Source: a virus
Length of the DNA stretch: 26,943 nucleotides
Direction: 5' to 3' (one strand)
IMG/VR virus record: IMGVR_UViG_3300030202_001436
Span: 1-26,943 of that record
How positions within the stretch are numbered: position 1 is the first letter of the stretch; the number at the start of each line of letters is the position of its first letter. A program made the position numbers and the translations under genes. The notes beneath the pieces are model-generated. The model worked only from the letters and a program-made list of their open reading frames with translations, was not told the DNA's origin and searched no databases. Below are positions 14,945 through 22,955 of this stretch, piece by piece.

Positions 14945-15706
14945 CTAAGCCACGTCTTGGTCTAAGACGATGATAGTACGTTCCCACCCTTCGCCGCTTT
15001 GCTCAATGGCTAAGACCATTGAATCCCCACAGTGAATTGTAGAGTCTACGTTACCATCAAGCATGGTTAAACAACCCAAGAGCCAAGAACCGAAACTTGA
15101 GGAAGTTGTGTGGTTCGGTCCTTGAGCATCTTTTATTTCTGTGTTACATATAATTGAAGTTCCGCCTGTTTTGAATGCGTGTAAGATTAACTCTTTTTCC
15201 TCGGCATTAGACTTGATTAAGAACTCCGAATTAACACTTAATGACTTAGCAATCTTAGCCCCGTCTATTAAATCACCAAAGTTCACTGTACCATGTGTAG
15301 TGAATGTACCTCTACCAAAACCTATCCATTGTCCTTTACGAGAATTCTCTACGAGTGATGACATTGTAGGCGCTAGTTGTGCGCTCTTGCAATTCAACAG
15401 GGGTATTGTCATTTTTTTATTATTGCACTTTAACGATAATTTAGATACACTTTGTTGCACCGTTACATCCCCTTTACAATTTTTCAAAAAGGTCAATGTC
15501 TTTTTCATATCAGTTATAGTCAAGTTTCCACCTCTCTTTACAGAATTTTCATGCGTTACCTTGTAGTGTACGTAATATGTGCTGTGCGCAGCGTGATATT
15601 CTATAGTGCTAGGAGCACTAGCGTTTATCACCACATCGGTGATGTTTTCACCTAATGATGACAATAAATTTACCCATACCTTAGAGTCTAATATCACTTT
15701 AGTCAT
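14945..15706 (-). CDS. Probable sliding clamp (PCNA-like)
   Basis: The 253-residue product (ATG 15706, with TGTGAT upstream and 4 nt after the previous stop) has the length of a PCNA/gp45 clamp. Its layout is that of a two-lobed beta-rich protein: a helix VWVNLLSSLGENI, strand runs such as STYYVHYKV, a central NLTITDMKKTLTFLKN helix, and a second half FGDLIDGAKIAKSL, ELILHAFKTGG, SMVLAIEQSGEGWERTIIVL. This mimics the repeated helix-strand pattern of clamps, but no hallmark PCNA motif is well kept, so the match is by shape and context. It lies directly between the RecA-like ATPase and polB, and a clamp loader gene is in the same operon. It would tether PolB to DNA. A longer start at 15727 is possible but has no good ribosome site. 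Confidence 0.6.
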   Translation of the reverse strand: MTKVILDSKVWVNLLSSLGENITDVVINASAPSTIEYHAAHSTYYVHYKVTHENSVKRGGNLTITDMKKTLTFLKNCKGDVTVQQSVSKLSLKCNNKKMTIPLLNCKSAQLAPTMSSLVENSRKGQWIGFGRGTFTTHGTVNFGDLIDGAKIAKSLSVNSEFLIKSNAEEKELILHAFKTGGTSIICNTEIKDAQGPNHTTSSSFGSWLLGCLTMLDGNVDSTIHCGDSMVLAIEQSGEGWERTIIVLDQDVA

Positions 15707-15710
15707 AGTA

Positions 15711-16670
15711 TCACAGGATGCCTTCATCGAGTTCTTTTAAGCCATACCACACAGGATTCTTACCTACTTCTGTAACTAATAAAGTACGCCTTTGGCCTTG
15801 TAGTGAAGCATCTGTCTTAGACTTCTCATACGTTGCTGTGAATCTTTGTTGTGTTAGAAGACCATCTTCGTTTCTTACATCTTCTCTTTCAAAATGTATT
15901 ATCTGAAAGACTAAAGCACCTGTGGTCTTTTCCCATGCGGGTCTCCAACCTGACAAACCTAAGTTTCTATCATCGGTCTGATTAGATTGTGTTAGATGTG
16001 TCTCTAAGAACACTTTAACGCCTCTCTTTACAAGACCCGAACATAGAGTAGTCAATTGGTGAAAACGATTTTTTCGTATACTCCAATCCCATTGAAACTC
16101 TACACGTTTAGCATCAGCACCAATGCCCCTATTATCCGACGCACTAATACCATCCTTCGCTAATCCGAGGTCAAATATGCGCATGTTGTTAATACAAATT
16201 GCATCATATTGGTCTAACCCCGTTACTATCAAACCCCACAAATTTTCATGGTTCTTTACAGCATACTGCAAAATTCTCATTATACGATTATGTGTCTCAG
16301 GGAAGTTTACAGCAGTCCTATCTTCTTGCATGTATACATATGGTTCCCAACAACGTATACCATCTAAGTCGCTGTGGAAAGCACTCTTGTTGGCTAACAA
16401 CCCACCATCGAAATCGAGTCCCCAAAATTCTTTCGGAGTGATGCCTTCTGCTATACACTTTTCAACATAGATACGATAAGCAGCAGTTGTTACTGCACTC
16501 TTACCTGTATTTTCGTGCCCTACCAAGGCTGTAAATGTGTGCCCTGTTTGGTTGTTCATAATAGACATTTCTGCTTCTAAAGCAGCAAACGGGTCTTTCC
16601 TAGCGTGTGGAGGTGCGGCCTCATCAGCCAACTGCTCTTGCATTTCTTTAGTTTTACCAAAGCCAGCCAT
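15711..16670 (-). CDS. RecA/RadA-like (Sak4-type) P-loop ATPase
   Basis: The 319-residue protein has Walker A GHENTGKS (51-58) and a Walker B-type strand LWGLIVTGLDQYD (D153). A FLETHLTQSN strand in the later part acts as a sensor-like element, and KTTGALVFQIIHFERED belongs to the core sheet. This arrangement fits phage AAA_24/Sak4-like single-strand annealing or strand-exchange ATPases, which are minimal RecA folds. The first ~40 residues are charged and probably flexible. The family loads on ssDNA and works with an ssDNA-binding protein in recombination-dependent replication. It overlaps its upstream neighbour at the start and is 4 nt from the clamp gene. Confidence 0.75.
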   Translation of the reverse strand: MAGFGKTKEMQEQLADEAAPPHARKDPFAALEAEMSIMNNQTGHTFTALVGHENTGKSAVTTAAYRIYVEKCIAEGITPKEFWGLDFDGGLLANKSAFHSDLDGIRCWEPYVYMQEDRTAVNFPETHNRIMRILQYAVKNHENLWGLIVTGLDQYDAICINNMRIFDLGLAKDGISASDNRGIGADAKRVEFQWDWSIRKNRFHQLTTLCSGLVKRGVKVFLETHLTQSNQTDDRNLGLSGWRPAWEKTTGALVFQIIHFEREDVRNEDGLLTQQRFTATYEKSKTDASLQGQRRTLLVTEVGKNPVWYGLKELDEGIL

Positions 16671-16945
16671 TATTTCTCATCCTCGTTTGTAATGTTGTCT
16701 TCTGCTTCCTGTAAAGTAGCATTGGTTTGTGCGACATTGTTCTGTAGTTTCCTCGTAGATGTTAGAACTTCGTTAGCGAATGTTTCCATAAGAGTAATCA
16801 TCAATTGCTGTCTTCCGTTCACAGCACTCAATTGGTCAAGTTTTGTTTGTGCTTCCACCTGTAAAGCGTTGTATGCTTTAACCATTTCATTTGCTTGAAA
16901 TTCCAAGTCTAATACTTTATCTTCTAATTCTTTCTTTGTAGCCAT
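16670..16945 (-). CDS. Small coiled-coil protein (91 aa)
   Basis: The ATG at 16945 is preferred over one at 17032: it follows the upstream stop by 10 nt and has GAGGTGAGATTG in front. Most of the chain is predicted helix with heptad spacing (KKELEDKVLDLEFQANEMV, then AYNALQVEAQTKLDQL), ending in an acidic tail (EAEDNITNEDEK). Small coiled coils next to recombinase and ssDNA-binding genes are often mediators or oligomerisation factors; here that is only a guess. The stop overlaps the ATPase start. Confidence 0.6.
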   Translation of the reverse strand: MATKKELEDKVLDLEFQANEMVKAYNALQVEAQTKLDQLSAVNGRQQLMITLMETFANEVLTSTRKLQNNVAQTNATLQEAEDNITNEDEK

Positions 16946-16955
16946 CAATCTCACC

Positions 16956-18341
16956 TCACTCAAATTGCGCGGTGCTGCTGTTGCCGCCTGTCGCTCTTGG
17001 TCTTGCTCTTCTTGGGTCCACATATATACCAAACACCGTTAGTTTAGGAATTTCTGTATTGTCTCTCATCATCATACCTATACGTCCAAAGACGTATACT
17101 GTTGAACGCTCGGCATACTCAAACATTTCACCGTTGACACCTGTGTAATTGAAAGGGTGTGTTAAATCATGAACAGCACTACCTATGTTACACATAACTT
17201 CAGAACCTGCACCTTGACCATACATACTTTGTAAACCACTAGATGATAAAGACATACTGTATTGCCTGTTGTTTTGGTCGTATTCTGTTTCTCTTGCTTC
17301 AGTAGACAGACGATTTACAGTTCCCCGTGTAAACACCAAGGGACCTATTCTACCTTGACCATCACCGGTTTGGAAAGTGCGCAATCCATCATGATAAGCG
17401 TCTGTAAGGTCTTCTATTGATACAGCGTATTCATGCATGTCTTTGGATGTCCATAGTTTAGAAGGCATAAGTAAAGGTCTTACCGACTCATCAACGAACT
17501 CATCTGTGTAGTTAATAGTGTCCATGAAACCTTCGTATGTATCAAGTATATCTTGACGGTATTCGGTAGCATTCTCTTTAGGTGGCCTAGCGTTTATCAC
17601 ACAAGGGTGCCCTACTTTTATGGCACGTTCTGAATCATCACCTTTCAGGTCTACTCGCCAAATCTTTATCTCTCCATCATCAACAAATGCTTCTTGCTCA
17701 TTACCTAAGAAATAAGCATATCTTCCGTCAACGTCTGTTGTGTAAGGTTTACCTTGTCTACTCACAAAGCAAATGTAATCTCCGCCACCTACGTGTATAC
17801 CCATTTCCGGTGTTTCACTAGATGGTTGTGCTGTTGAAATCACACCATGTTCTGCTGTGTTAATAGTCCATAAACCATTAACTGCAACATAATGCCCTGC
17901 GCCTTTAGCCATGGCTTGGTTAGCATCGCTTCTATATTCTCTAACTAACCAACTTTGTAGTCCTGTGCCTCTATTCGCTTTCTTTGCGTCTACTCCGATA
18001 AATTGTCCTACATAGGTAGTGTTGTTACTACCACCGGTTGTGCCTTTTCTTAACACAATAAAACATTGTTCAGCCCAATCTACAAGCAAGTCATCGTCTT
18101 CATCAAACCAATTATCGCAATCATAATTTTCTTTTATGTAGTTCTTGTAAAAATCTATGACCTTACTTATATGCTCGCCTGTTCTTTCTGCATGTTTGCT
18201 AAGTCTATCCATAACCTCAGTCGGCATTGGTTTAGCCTGTGCTGCTAGGTTAGGTTGCATGTTCTTCGTTTGCGTGAAAGGGTTTTGCTTACCCTCGTTC
18301 GTTTCATCGTTCATCATATTATTCATATTTCTTTCATTCAT
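16956..18341 (-). CDS. Possible OB-fold ssDNA-binding protein (RPA-like), unconfirmed
   Basis: This 461-residue protein sits between the clamp loader and recombinase genes, where an ssDNA-binding protein would be expected. The first ~45 residues are low-complexity Asn/Met/Gln-rich. A helical segment (VMDRLSKHAERTGEHISKVIDF) resembles the short helical domain before archaeal RPA OB folds. Two beta-rich regions follow (YVGQFIGVDAKKANR; IKIWRVDLKG... HPCVINARPP), and near the C-terminus VYVFGRIGMMMRDNTEIP, then TVFGIYVDPRRARPRATGG, is strand-like with a basic tail. No enzyme motif is seen. Codons near 17555-17590 match DNA at 25.6 kb in permuted order. The ATG overlaps the RFC stop by 4 nt. Function by context only. 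Confidence 0.45.
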   Translation of the reverse strand: MNERNMNNMMNDETNEGKQNPFTQTKNMQPNLAAQAKPMPTEVMDRLSKHAERTGEHISKVIDFYKNYIKENYDCDNWFDEDDDLLVDWAEQCFIVLRKGTTGGSNNTTYVGQFIGVDAKKANRGTGLQSWLVREYRSDANQAMAKGAGHYVAVNGLWTINTAEHGVISTAQPSSETPEMGIHVGGGDYICFVSRQGKPYTTDVDGRYAYFLGNEQEAFVDDGEIKIWRVDLKGDDSERAIKVGHPCVINARPPKENATEYRQDILDTYEGFMDTINYTDEFVDESVRPLLMPSKLWTSKDMHEYAVSIEDLTDAYHDGLRTFQTGDGQGRIGPLVFTRGTVNRLSTEARETEYDQNNRQYSMSLSSSGLQSMYGQGAGSEVMCNIGSAVHDLTHPFNYTGVNGEMFEYAERSTVYVFGRIGMMMRDNTEIPKLTVFGIYVDPRRARPRATGGNSSTAQFE

Positions 18342-19297
18342 TTATTTTTCACTTCCTTTCTAATTCGTGCAACTAAATAGTCACAGAAGGAATAATCATC
18401 TTGAGGCCAAGTGTATATATTGACCATAATATCACCGTAAGCACACATGATATCGAAAAGAACAGGTTGTGTAAGAGATGCATTGTATTCTCTCCTTATG
18501 TGTTTGTAAAAGGTTCCCGTCACATGACGGAGAGGCATCCCTTCATCCAACAGTCCATGTAGTTTGCTCCTTAATTTCATCCATTCGCCTTGTATCGCTA
18601 TGGCACCCAAGTTCTCAACTTCTAATGCTACGATACTTGAAATTCTTTCTTCTAAAGAATTCTCATCATGAGGTAAACTCTCTAGTAGATTCAAACAGGC
18701 TCTCATATCCCCATTCATGACTTCTACCAAAGTAGGTATGTGAAATTGCCATTCAAATAAGACCTGCCTACTAACGTCAAAAGCAACAAGAACATCCCAA
18801 AGTCTAGCAGAACCTTCATCCGGTGTTATTGGTTTGAAGGTGTATGTGCGACAACGGGAACGTATAGCAGGTCTTATTTTTTCTAATTCATTACCTGTGA
18901 GTATGACTAATACATTGGAACTGTATGTTTCAATTAGTTGTCTCATGGCATCTTGTGCCGAGGACGTAAGACCATCAGCCTCGTCTATTAAGACAATCTT
19001 CCTATCTACACCTACAGGTTTTGTCCTTAGTAACGTCTTTAATTCTGTACGCACAAAATCTATACCCCTATCATCAGAACCATTGGTTTCAAAGAAATTA
19101 AAATCATTATTATGTTCACCAAGCATCTCATTAGCAATTACACGCGCTGTGCTTGTCTTACCTGTGCCGGGTGGTCCTACGAACAACAAAGCAGTAGGCC
19201 ATGTGTTGCTTGCTTTCCAATGACTGACATCTTGAACCAAATCCCTTTGTCCAACAATGTCTGTAATGACTTTCGGCCTTGCTATTTCACTCCACAT
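18338..19297 (-). CDS. rfcS: Replication factor C small subunit (clamp loader ATPase)
   Basis: The 319-residue AAA+ protein shows IVGQRDLV near the start, Walker A GPPGTGKT (41-48), Walker B LIDEADGL (DEAD at 105-108), sensor 1 VILTGNE, and the SRC arginine-finger motif in IRSRCRTY (147-149). It ends with the helical collar region. This is the archaeal/eukaryotic RFC small-subunit pattern and length. It would open and load the viral clamp. No large RFC subunit is seen in this window, so the loader may be a homopentamer, use a host large subunit, or have its partner elsewhere. The ATG has no ribosome site, and a TATA element lies about 25 nt upstream, so the transcript is probably leaderless. 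First gene of the replication operon. Confidence 0.95.
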   Translation of the reverse strand: MWSEIARPKVITDIVGQRDLVQDVSHWKASNTWPTALLFVGPPGTGKTSTARVIANEMLGEHNNDFNFFETNGSDDRGIDFVRTELKTLLRTKPVGVDRKIVLIDEADGLTSSAQDAMRQLIETYSSNVLVILTGNELEKIRPAIRSRCRTYTFKPITPDEGSARLWDVLVAFDVSRQVLFEWQFHIPTLVEVMNGDMRACLNLLESLPHDENSLEERISSIVALEVENLGAIAIQGEWMKLRSKLHGLLDEGMPLRHVTGTFYKHIRREYNASLTQPVLFDIMCAYGDIMVNIYTWPQDDYSFCDYLVARIRKEVKNK

Positions 19298-19317
19298 GAT
19301 ATAATATTAATTACTTC

Positions 19318-19351
19318 TTTATATACCAAAATTTTTCTTTTATATACTAAA
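19318..19351 (-). promoter_or_regulatory. Tandem TATA promoter for the replication operon
   Basis: On the minus strand two elements occur 20 bp apart: TTTAGTATATAAA (19338-19351, overlapping the TAG stop of the upstream gene) and TTTTGGTATATAAA (19318-19331). Both share GTATATAAA with the element at 8.66 kb. The nearer box is centred about 25 bp from the RFC ATG, which fits an archaeal leaderless start. Confidence 0.65.
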
Positions 19352-19709
19352 GTATGTCATTCTCATATTTTTCAGTCCAAAGCAAAAATTCTTCCCAATC
19401 GCTAGGCATCGGATTTGCTATATACCAAATAGCGTTTTGATAACCTTCAAAATCTCCTAAAAGATGCCAGCAATCTAAGGAATCACAAGTCTTTTTAATC
19501 CAAATCAAAATCTTTTCTATATCTTTCCTACTTGAGTAAGTGGTTTTGTTATCTTTATTTAATAAAGTGTGTAACATATCTGACGTGTCATGAAAAAATT
19601 CACATCTAATGCGAAAACCTGTAACAGTATCACCTTTAGTTACGTATGTTTTCCATTTTAACCCGTTTAATAGAGCACCTACTTCCATCCAATAGACATC
19701 ATTAGACAT
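19347..19709 (-). CDS. Hypothetical protein (120 aa)
   Basis: The product is rich in Trp and other aromatic residues (MSNDVYWMEVGALLNGLKW at the start; IEKILIWIKKTCDSLDCWHLL, then NAIWYIANPMPSDWEEFLLW near the end). It looks like a compact mixed alpha/beta protein. No motif is recognised and there is no zinc-type cysteine pair. Its start overlaps the ligase-like gene stop (TAATG) with GGGGGTTCTATA upstream. It is the last gene before the replication-operon promoter, whose distal TATA element overlaps its stop codon. Confidence 0.6.
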   Translation of the reverse strand: MSNDVYWMEVGALLNGLKWKTYVTKGDTVTGFRIRCEFFHDTSDMLHTLLNKDNKTTYSSRKDIEKILIWIKKTCDSLDCWHLLGDFEGYQNAIWYIANPMPSDWEEFLLWTEKYENDIL

Positions 19710-21016
19710 TATAGAACCCCCACATCTGCTATTTGCATGACATCAGTTATACCCAATTCATTGTTAAAACCATAGAATTTACTGTGTTGAAATTCCATGT
19801 TGCTGAAAGATGGTGATGTAATTTCTACAATTATGCACTTATCATCAGGGATTTGTGTTTTCATATCGCTTAAAGATAACATATTCATTTTATGCTTCTT
19901 CATTTCTGTATGAAACATACCTACTTTGTTGCCTTCTTTTATGGTAGTGCTACCAACGGAAAAGAAATCTGTGCCATCAAGTGCTTCGTAGCCTATCTCT
20001 ACTTCTGCGCCCTTGATATGATACCATGCTAACTTCAAAGGGTGTATGTGTTGATTTAATACCATTAGATAACCACCAACATCATTTGGTTTATATGGTT
20101 CCATAGAAGGAAAACGTATAGTGTTGTCATGCGACATTCCCTCTATCTTACTCCAAGAAGGTATAGGATATAGGTAAGCAACATCATGGAAAGGTAAATC
20201 CATCATTGTCCCTAAATGTTGTAGTCTGTCTCTTAGGTTTAGTTCAGGTTGTTTAAAGAAAAAGCAATCGTATGCTGTGCCTGTAGTATTCATTTCGACT
20301 ACGCACTTATCATCTTCGTAAATTTTACGATTGCCCTTTCCTTCAATGACCTGATAGAAACCACCGTTATATTCTGACAAGGATATACCGTCTTTCCAAG
20401 AAAGCATCTTTCTAGGTGTGTAAATTATGAATTCTTCATTAACAAATTCTTTTGGATTATGTAACATGGTGTGAAACGCTTCGCGCAAGTTGATGTTGTT
20501 GATGCTATCTTTTGTGAGAACTATCATATTCTCGGTAACACCGTTGCGTACAGCGTTTCTTAAGAAAGTAATCTTTGATATTTTTTGTCTTGCTCCTAAC
20601 ACATTACGCCAAAATAACCTCGCTTCTACTTGATTCATTTCTTTTGCACAATCTAACCATGTAACTTCGCCATATACTTCATCATCAGATGTGAAGGCTA
20701 ACGTCATAGCAACTGCTTTTTGTAAAGACCACCCCTTACCTTTGTGCGATGACTCGCTAACTAAGTGCTCGATGAGGCTTTCTTTTGATTTTCCTACAAC
20801 ATCTATTACAACTTCGTTGTATATACCGTGTAATTTACCTATGTGTGTTATCATTTTCGCATAAGACCATCTGTTAAGCCCTTCTCCAAATAAAAGTGGA
20901 ATGATTGATAATGCATCCTCGTTAGATGATTTTTTAATTAACCTCTCCATGTATGATTTCTTACCATAACCGTATACTTCGTGCGCACTAGCCAAATCAG
21001 AATAAGATATTTTCAT
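19709..21016 (-). CDS. Very divergent ATP-dependent DNA ligase candidate
   Basis: I start at ATG 21016 (435 residues; ATGA overlap with the upstream stop, AGGT upstream) rather than 21031. The first ~175 residues are helical, like the DNA-binding domain of archaeal/eukaryotic ligases (SLQKAVAMTLAF; RLFWRNVLGARQKISKITF). A motif I-like WKDG (207-210) follows, then DCFFFKQPELNLRDRLQHLG like motif III with its trailing helix, VGGYLMVL like motif IV, and PLKLAWYHIKG like motif V. The end resembles the ligase OB domain (PDDKCIIVEITSPSFSN, then KFYGFN). The adenylated lysine of K-x-D-G is not in its usual place: the sequence reads W-K-D-G. It may be inactive, shifted, or a different protein. Confidence is limited and rests on the order of weak motifs. 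Confidence 0.45.
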   Translation of the reverse strand: MKISYSDLASAHEVYGYGKKSYMERLIKKSSNEDALSIIPLLFGEGLNRWSYAKMITHIGKLHGIYNEVVIDVVGKSKESLIEHLVSESSHKGKGWSLQKAVAMTLAFTSDDEVYGEVTWLDCAKEMNQVEARLFWRNVLGARQKISKITFLRNAVRNGVTENMIVLTKDSINNINLREAFHTMLHNPKEFVNEEFIIYTPRKMLSWKDGISLSEYNGGFYQVIEGKGNRKIYEDDKCVVEMNTTGTAYDCFFFKQPELNLRDRLQHLGTMMDLPFHDVAYLYPIPSWSKIEGMSHDNTIRFPSMEPYKPNDVGGYLMVLNQHIHPLKLAWYHIKGAEVEIGYEALDGTDFFSVGSTTIKEGNKVGMFHTEMKKHKMNMLSLSDMKTQIPDDKCIIVEITSPSFSNMEFQHSKFYGFNNELGITDVMQIADVGVL

Positions 21017-21288
21017 AGAAAAACCTGCCATCTGTTTGGTCTAGGGTGTGTGGCTACCCCGTAGTATTCTTTAGTTAATTCTAAAACTCTTAACATAGTT
21101 ATGCCTGTTTTGTATTTTTTACCCATGAGATAAATACAATCTAACATTAAACTACTGTTAGACCTTCTACAATCCCAATCTTCGTGTCTGCTTATTCTAT
21201 GGTATAACCTAATACCCTCCATAACCTGCTTAGGTTTTAGTCCAAAAAGTAGCCCCAATTCATACCCTGCGTTGTCTATATCAGACAT
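21013..21288 (-). CDS. Small helical protein, possible single cyclin repeat (TFB-like)
   Basis: The ATG at 21288 has AAGGAGAG upstream and overlaps the kinase-like gene end; the longer frame to 21333 has no such site. The 91 residues are almost all helical. The order AGYELGLLFGLKPKQVMEGIR, then RRSNSSLMLDCIYLMGKKYKTGIT, then MLRVLELTKEYYGV recalls one cyclin repeat of archaeal TFB (A..LGL......A...Y, then RS....A..LY.A......T..E). There is no zinc ribbon and no second repeat. If correct it could bind a promoter complex or act as a regulator. This is a pattern resemblance only, and other five-helix domains are possible. Confidence 0.5.
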   Translation of the reverse strand: MSDIDNAGYELGLLFGLKPKQVMEGIRLYHRISRHEDWDCRRSNSSLMLDCIYLMGKKYKTGITMLRVLELTKEYYGVATHPRPNRWQVFL

Positions 21289-21952
21289 CACCGACTCTCC
21301 TTGCCAAATCTTGTGCTCTCTCCTGTAACACATTACTTGTTTGTGAATCTCTTAACACATCTGTGGCTGCTTGCATAGCATCTACACCACCGAACTTATC
21401 ATACGACTGTGCTATCTCTTCTTCTGATAAGTTGTTATACACGTAAGGCATTTTTTCTTGAAATGTATCTAGTTCACTCACGGTGTTTCCAAAGCGACCA
21501 CCTTTTGGCTCTCCTTGCGCTCTAAATGCACCCGCACCTCCTACATCAACATAGGTAAGGGAACCATCAGGTCTGCGTAGCACGTTATCCAATTCTCGCC
21601 CTAACACATCCCAATTTGCTATCAAAGCATGTGGCACTACATCTTCTCTTAGTTTGGATGAATCAAGGTGAGGAAGAATAGGTTTAGCACCTTCTTCAAA
21701 ATCAGTTATCATAGTCGGGCGACCAAATTCTTCTGTCATCTCAGCATTAGGTACTCCAACACCAAGTTCATGTAAATAACGGTTCATATCATACTCATTA
21801 TTGATGTGTGCTTCGGGATTTCCGCTTTGGAAAGCACCTCTTTTCACAACAACTCTTTTACCATTAGGTAGTGTTCTTAACATCGCTCCTGTAGAGCCTC
21901 TTAATCGAACTTCTTCCTTAAGAAACGACCATGCTTTTTCGATAGAACTCAT
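21281..21952 (-). CDS. HipA/phosphoinositide kinase-like protein, phage type
   Basis: The 223-residue protein shows kinase-fold landmarks in order: strand with lysine VVVKRGAF (K37), a helix glutamate in HINNEYDMNRYLHELGVGVP (E53), a hinge region MITDFEEGAK, the catalytic-loop type IANWDVLGRELDNVL (D115, N123) and a metal-binding YVDVGGAGAFRAQG (D136). The run RAQGEPKGGRFGNTVSELDTF is typical of a domain found in phage genomes, often fused to or near head morphogenesis genes. It could phosphorylate a protein or serve as a structural kinase-like fold. The ATG has GGAGGGTATTTTGA and overlaps the upstream zinc-ribbon gene by 4 nt. Substrate unknown. Confidence 0.65.
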   Translation of the reverse strand: MSSIEKAWSFLKEEVRLRGSTGAMLRTLPNGKRVVVKRGAFQSGNPEAHINNEYDMNRYLHELGVGVPNAEMTEEFGRPTMITDFEEGAKPILPHLDSSKLREDVVPHALIANWDVLGRELDNVLRRPDGSLTYVDVGGAGAFRAQGEPKGGRFGNTVSELDTFQEKMPYVYNNLSEEEIAQSYDKFGGVDAMQAATDVLRDSQTSNVLQERAQDLARRVGDV

Positions 21953-22254
21953 TCAAAATACCCTCCTATTATCAAGTCTAGTAAGTTAGTGTCACCCGAT
22001 GGTTCTATTTTATGTTTACGAGGTACACAAGATTTACACCTCACTCTCAATCTACCACGCCCACTTTGTATGAAGTTTTTATTACATTTTACACAGGTAT
22101 AATTTCTAATTACTTTCTGTTCTTTGATTAATTTCTGACACGCTTGGCATGTTTTTCTATCTCTACCCTTGATTTTTTGCTCAAATTCCCGACCACAACT
22201 TACACACTCATAAGTGCGCTTTATAAGTGTGGATTTACACTTATTTTTCTTCAT
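21949..22254 (-). CDS. Double zinc-ribbon protein (101 aa)
   Basis: Two similar zinc knuckle units are arranged in tandem: ECVSCGREFEQKIKGRDRKTC with CQAC, then TCVKCNKNFIQSGRGRLRVRC with CKSC. Each gives four cysteines (CxxC...CxxC) with basic residues between them, suited to nucleic-acid binding. The short C-terminal tail (LLDLIIGGYFE) is hydrophobic. The ATG overlaps the end of the upstream gene by 14 nt and has GGGAGAATTACAC before it. The two units probably arose by duplication. Confidence 0.7.
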   Translation of the reverse strand: MKKNKCKSTLIKRTYECVSCGREFEQKIKGRDRKTCQACQKLIKEQKVIRNYTCVKCNKNFIQSGRGRLRVRCKSCVPRKHKIEPSGDTNLLDLIIGGYFE

Positions 22255-22816
22255 GTGTAATTCTCCCTTCTATTCTATTTTTGAAGGTGGTATCAATGGT
22301 GTGTAAAGGAATTATTTTTACGTTAAGTAAAGAATCGCCACTACGTTCAGTCCAAGTCATATCAGATAAACGCTCGATTATGTCTTTCACATGCGTTATG
22401 TTCTTTCCATTGTTCTTCATCCAATCATCGGCATTTTGTGCATTCATCACCGCTTCAGCAATACGATTGTATGCTGCTATACCCAAAGGTCCGATTCTAT
22501 CTTCTTCGTTTGGGACTAACATACCGACTATCATATCCAACAAGACACTCATTTGTAACTTAGGGGAAACTTTGTGTGGCACTCTTTGCCTGACTGAACT
22601 GCACTTTCTGTAACCATACCCTTGTGTTTTTCCCCCTAGATTGTCTTTATCTGTTGTAATGATGACAGATGCGCCTGTGTTCATATCTTGGATGTATAAA
22701 CGTGGATTTGAAAAATATTCTTCATCATTGTCGTGTATTGCTTTTTCTTTTTTGGTTAAGATGCTTGCAATTTTAGATAGTGCTTTACCTGAGCCATCTG
22801 TCCATTCATCGTTCAT
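22241..22816 (-). CDS. Hypothetical protein (191 aa)
   Basis: The ATG at 22816 is chosen because GAGGTGGT lies 4 nt upstream; an in-frame GTG at 22825 is itself part of that ribosome site. The N-terminal part is charged (DEWTDGSGKALSKIASILTK). A middle beta-like segment (RLYIQDMNTGASVIITTDKD) leads into VRQRVPHKVSPKLQMSVLLD, and the end is helical. No family is recognised, and there are no zinc pairs or membrane segments. It is the largest gene of the small-gene block upstream of the kinase-like protein, apart from the first gene at the right edge. Confidence 0.55.
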   Translation of the reverse strand: MNDEWTDGSGKALSKIASILTKKEKAIHDNDEEYFSNPRLYIQDMNTGASVIITTDKDNLGGKTQGYGYRKCSSVRQRVPHKVSPKLQMSVLLDMIVGMLVPNEEDRIGPLGIAAYNRIAEAVMNAQNADDWMKNNGKNITHVKDIIERLSDMTWTERSGDSLLNVKIIPLHTIDTTFKNRIEGRITHEEK

Positions 22817-22955
22817 TAGAACCACCTCGTACTATCTTTCCATATCTGCTATTGTTACCTGCCCCATTATATTCTCTTCCACAAATCCTACACTTGGGTT
22901 CGCCCAAAACTTTAGGGTGATTTAATCCACACAATCTAACTTCTTCACTATCCAT
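22806..22955 (-). CDS. Small zinc-finger protein (49 aa)
   Basis: The frame encodes MDSEEVRLCGLNHPKVLGEP followed by KCRICGREYNG and a basic, Asn/Gly/Ser-rich tail. Cys9, His13 and the CxxC pair could bind one zinc. GAGGTTGAAAA precedes the ATG. It overlaps the upstream gene by 8 nt and the downstream gene by 11 nt, in the same coupled pattern as its neighbours. Confidence 0.5.
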   Translation of the reverse strand: MDSEEVRLCGLNHPKVLGEPKCRICGREYNGAGNNSRYGKIVRGGSNER

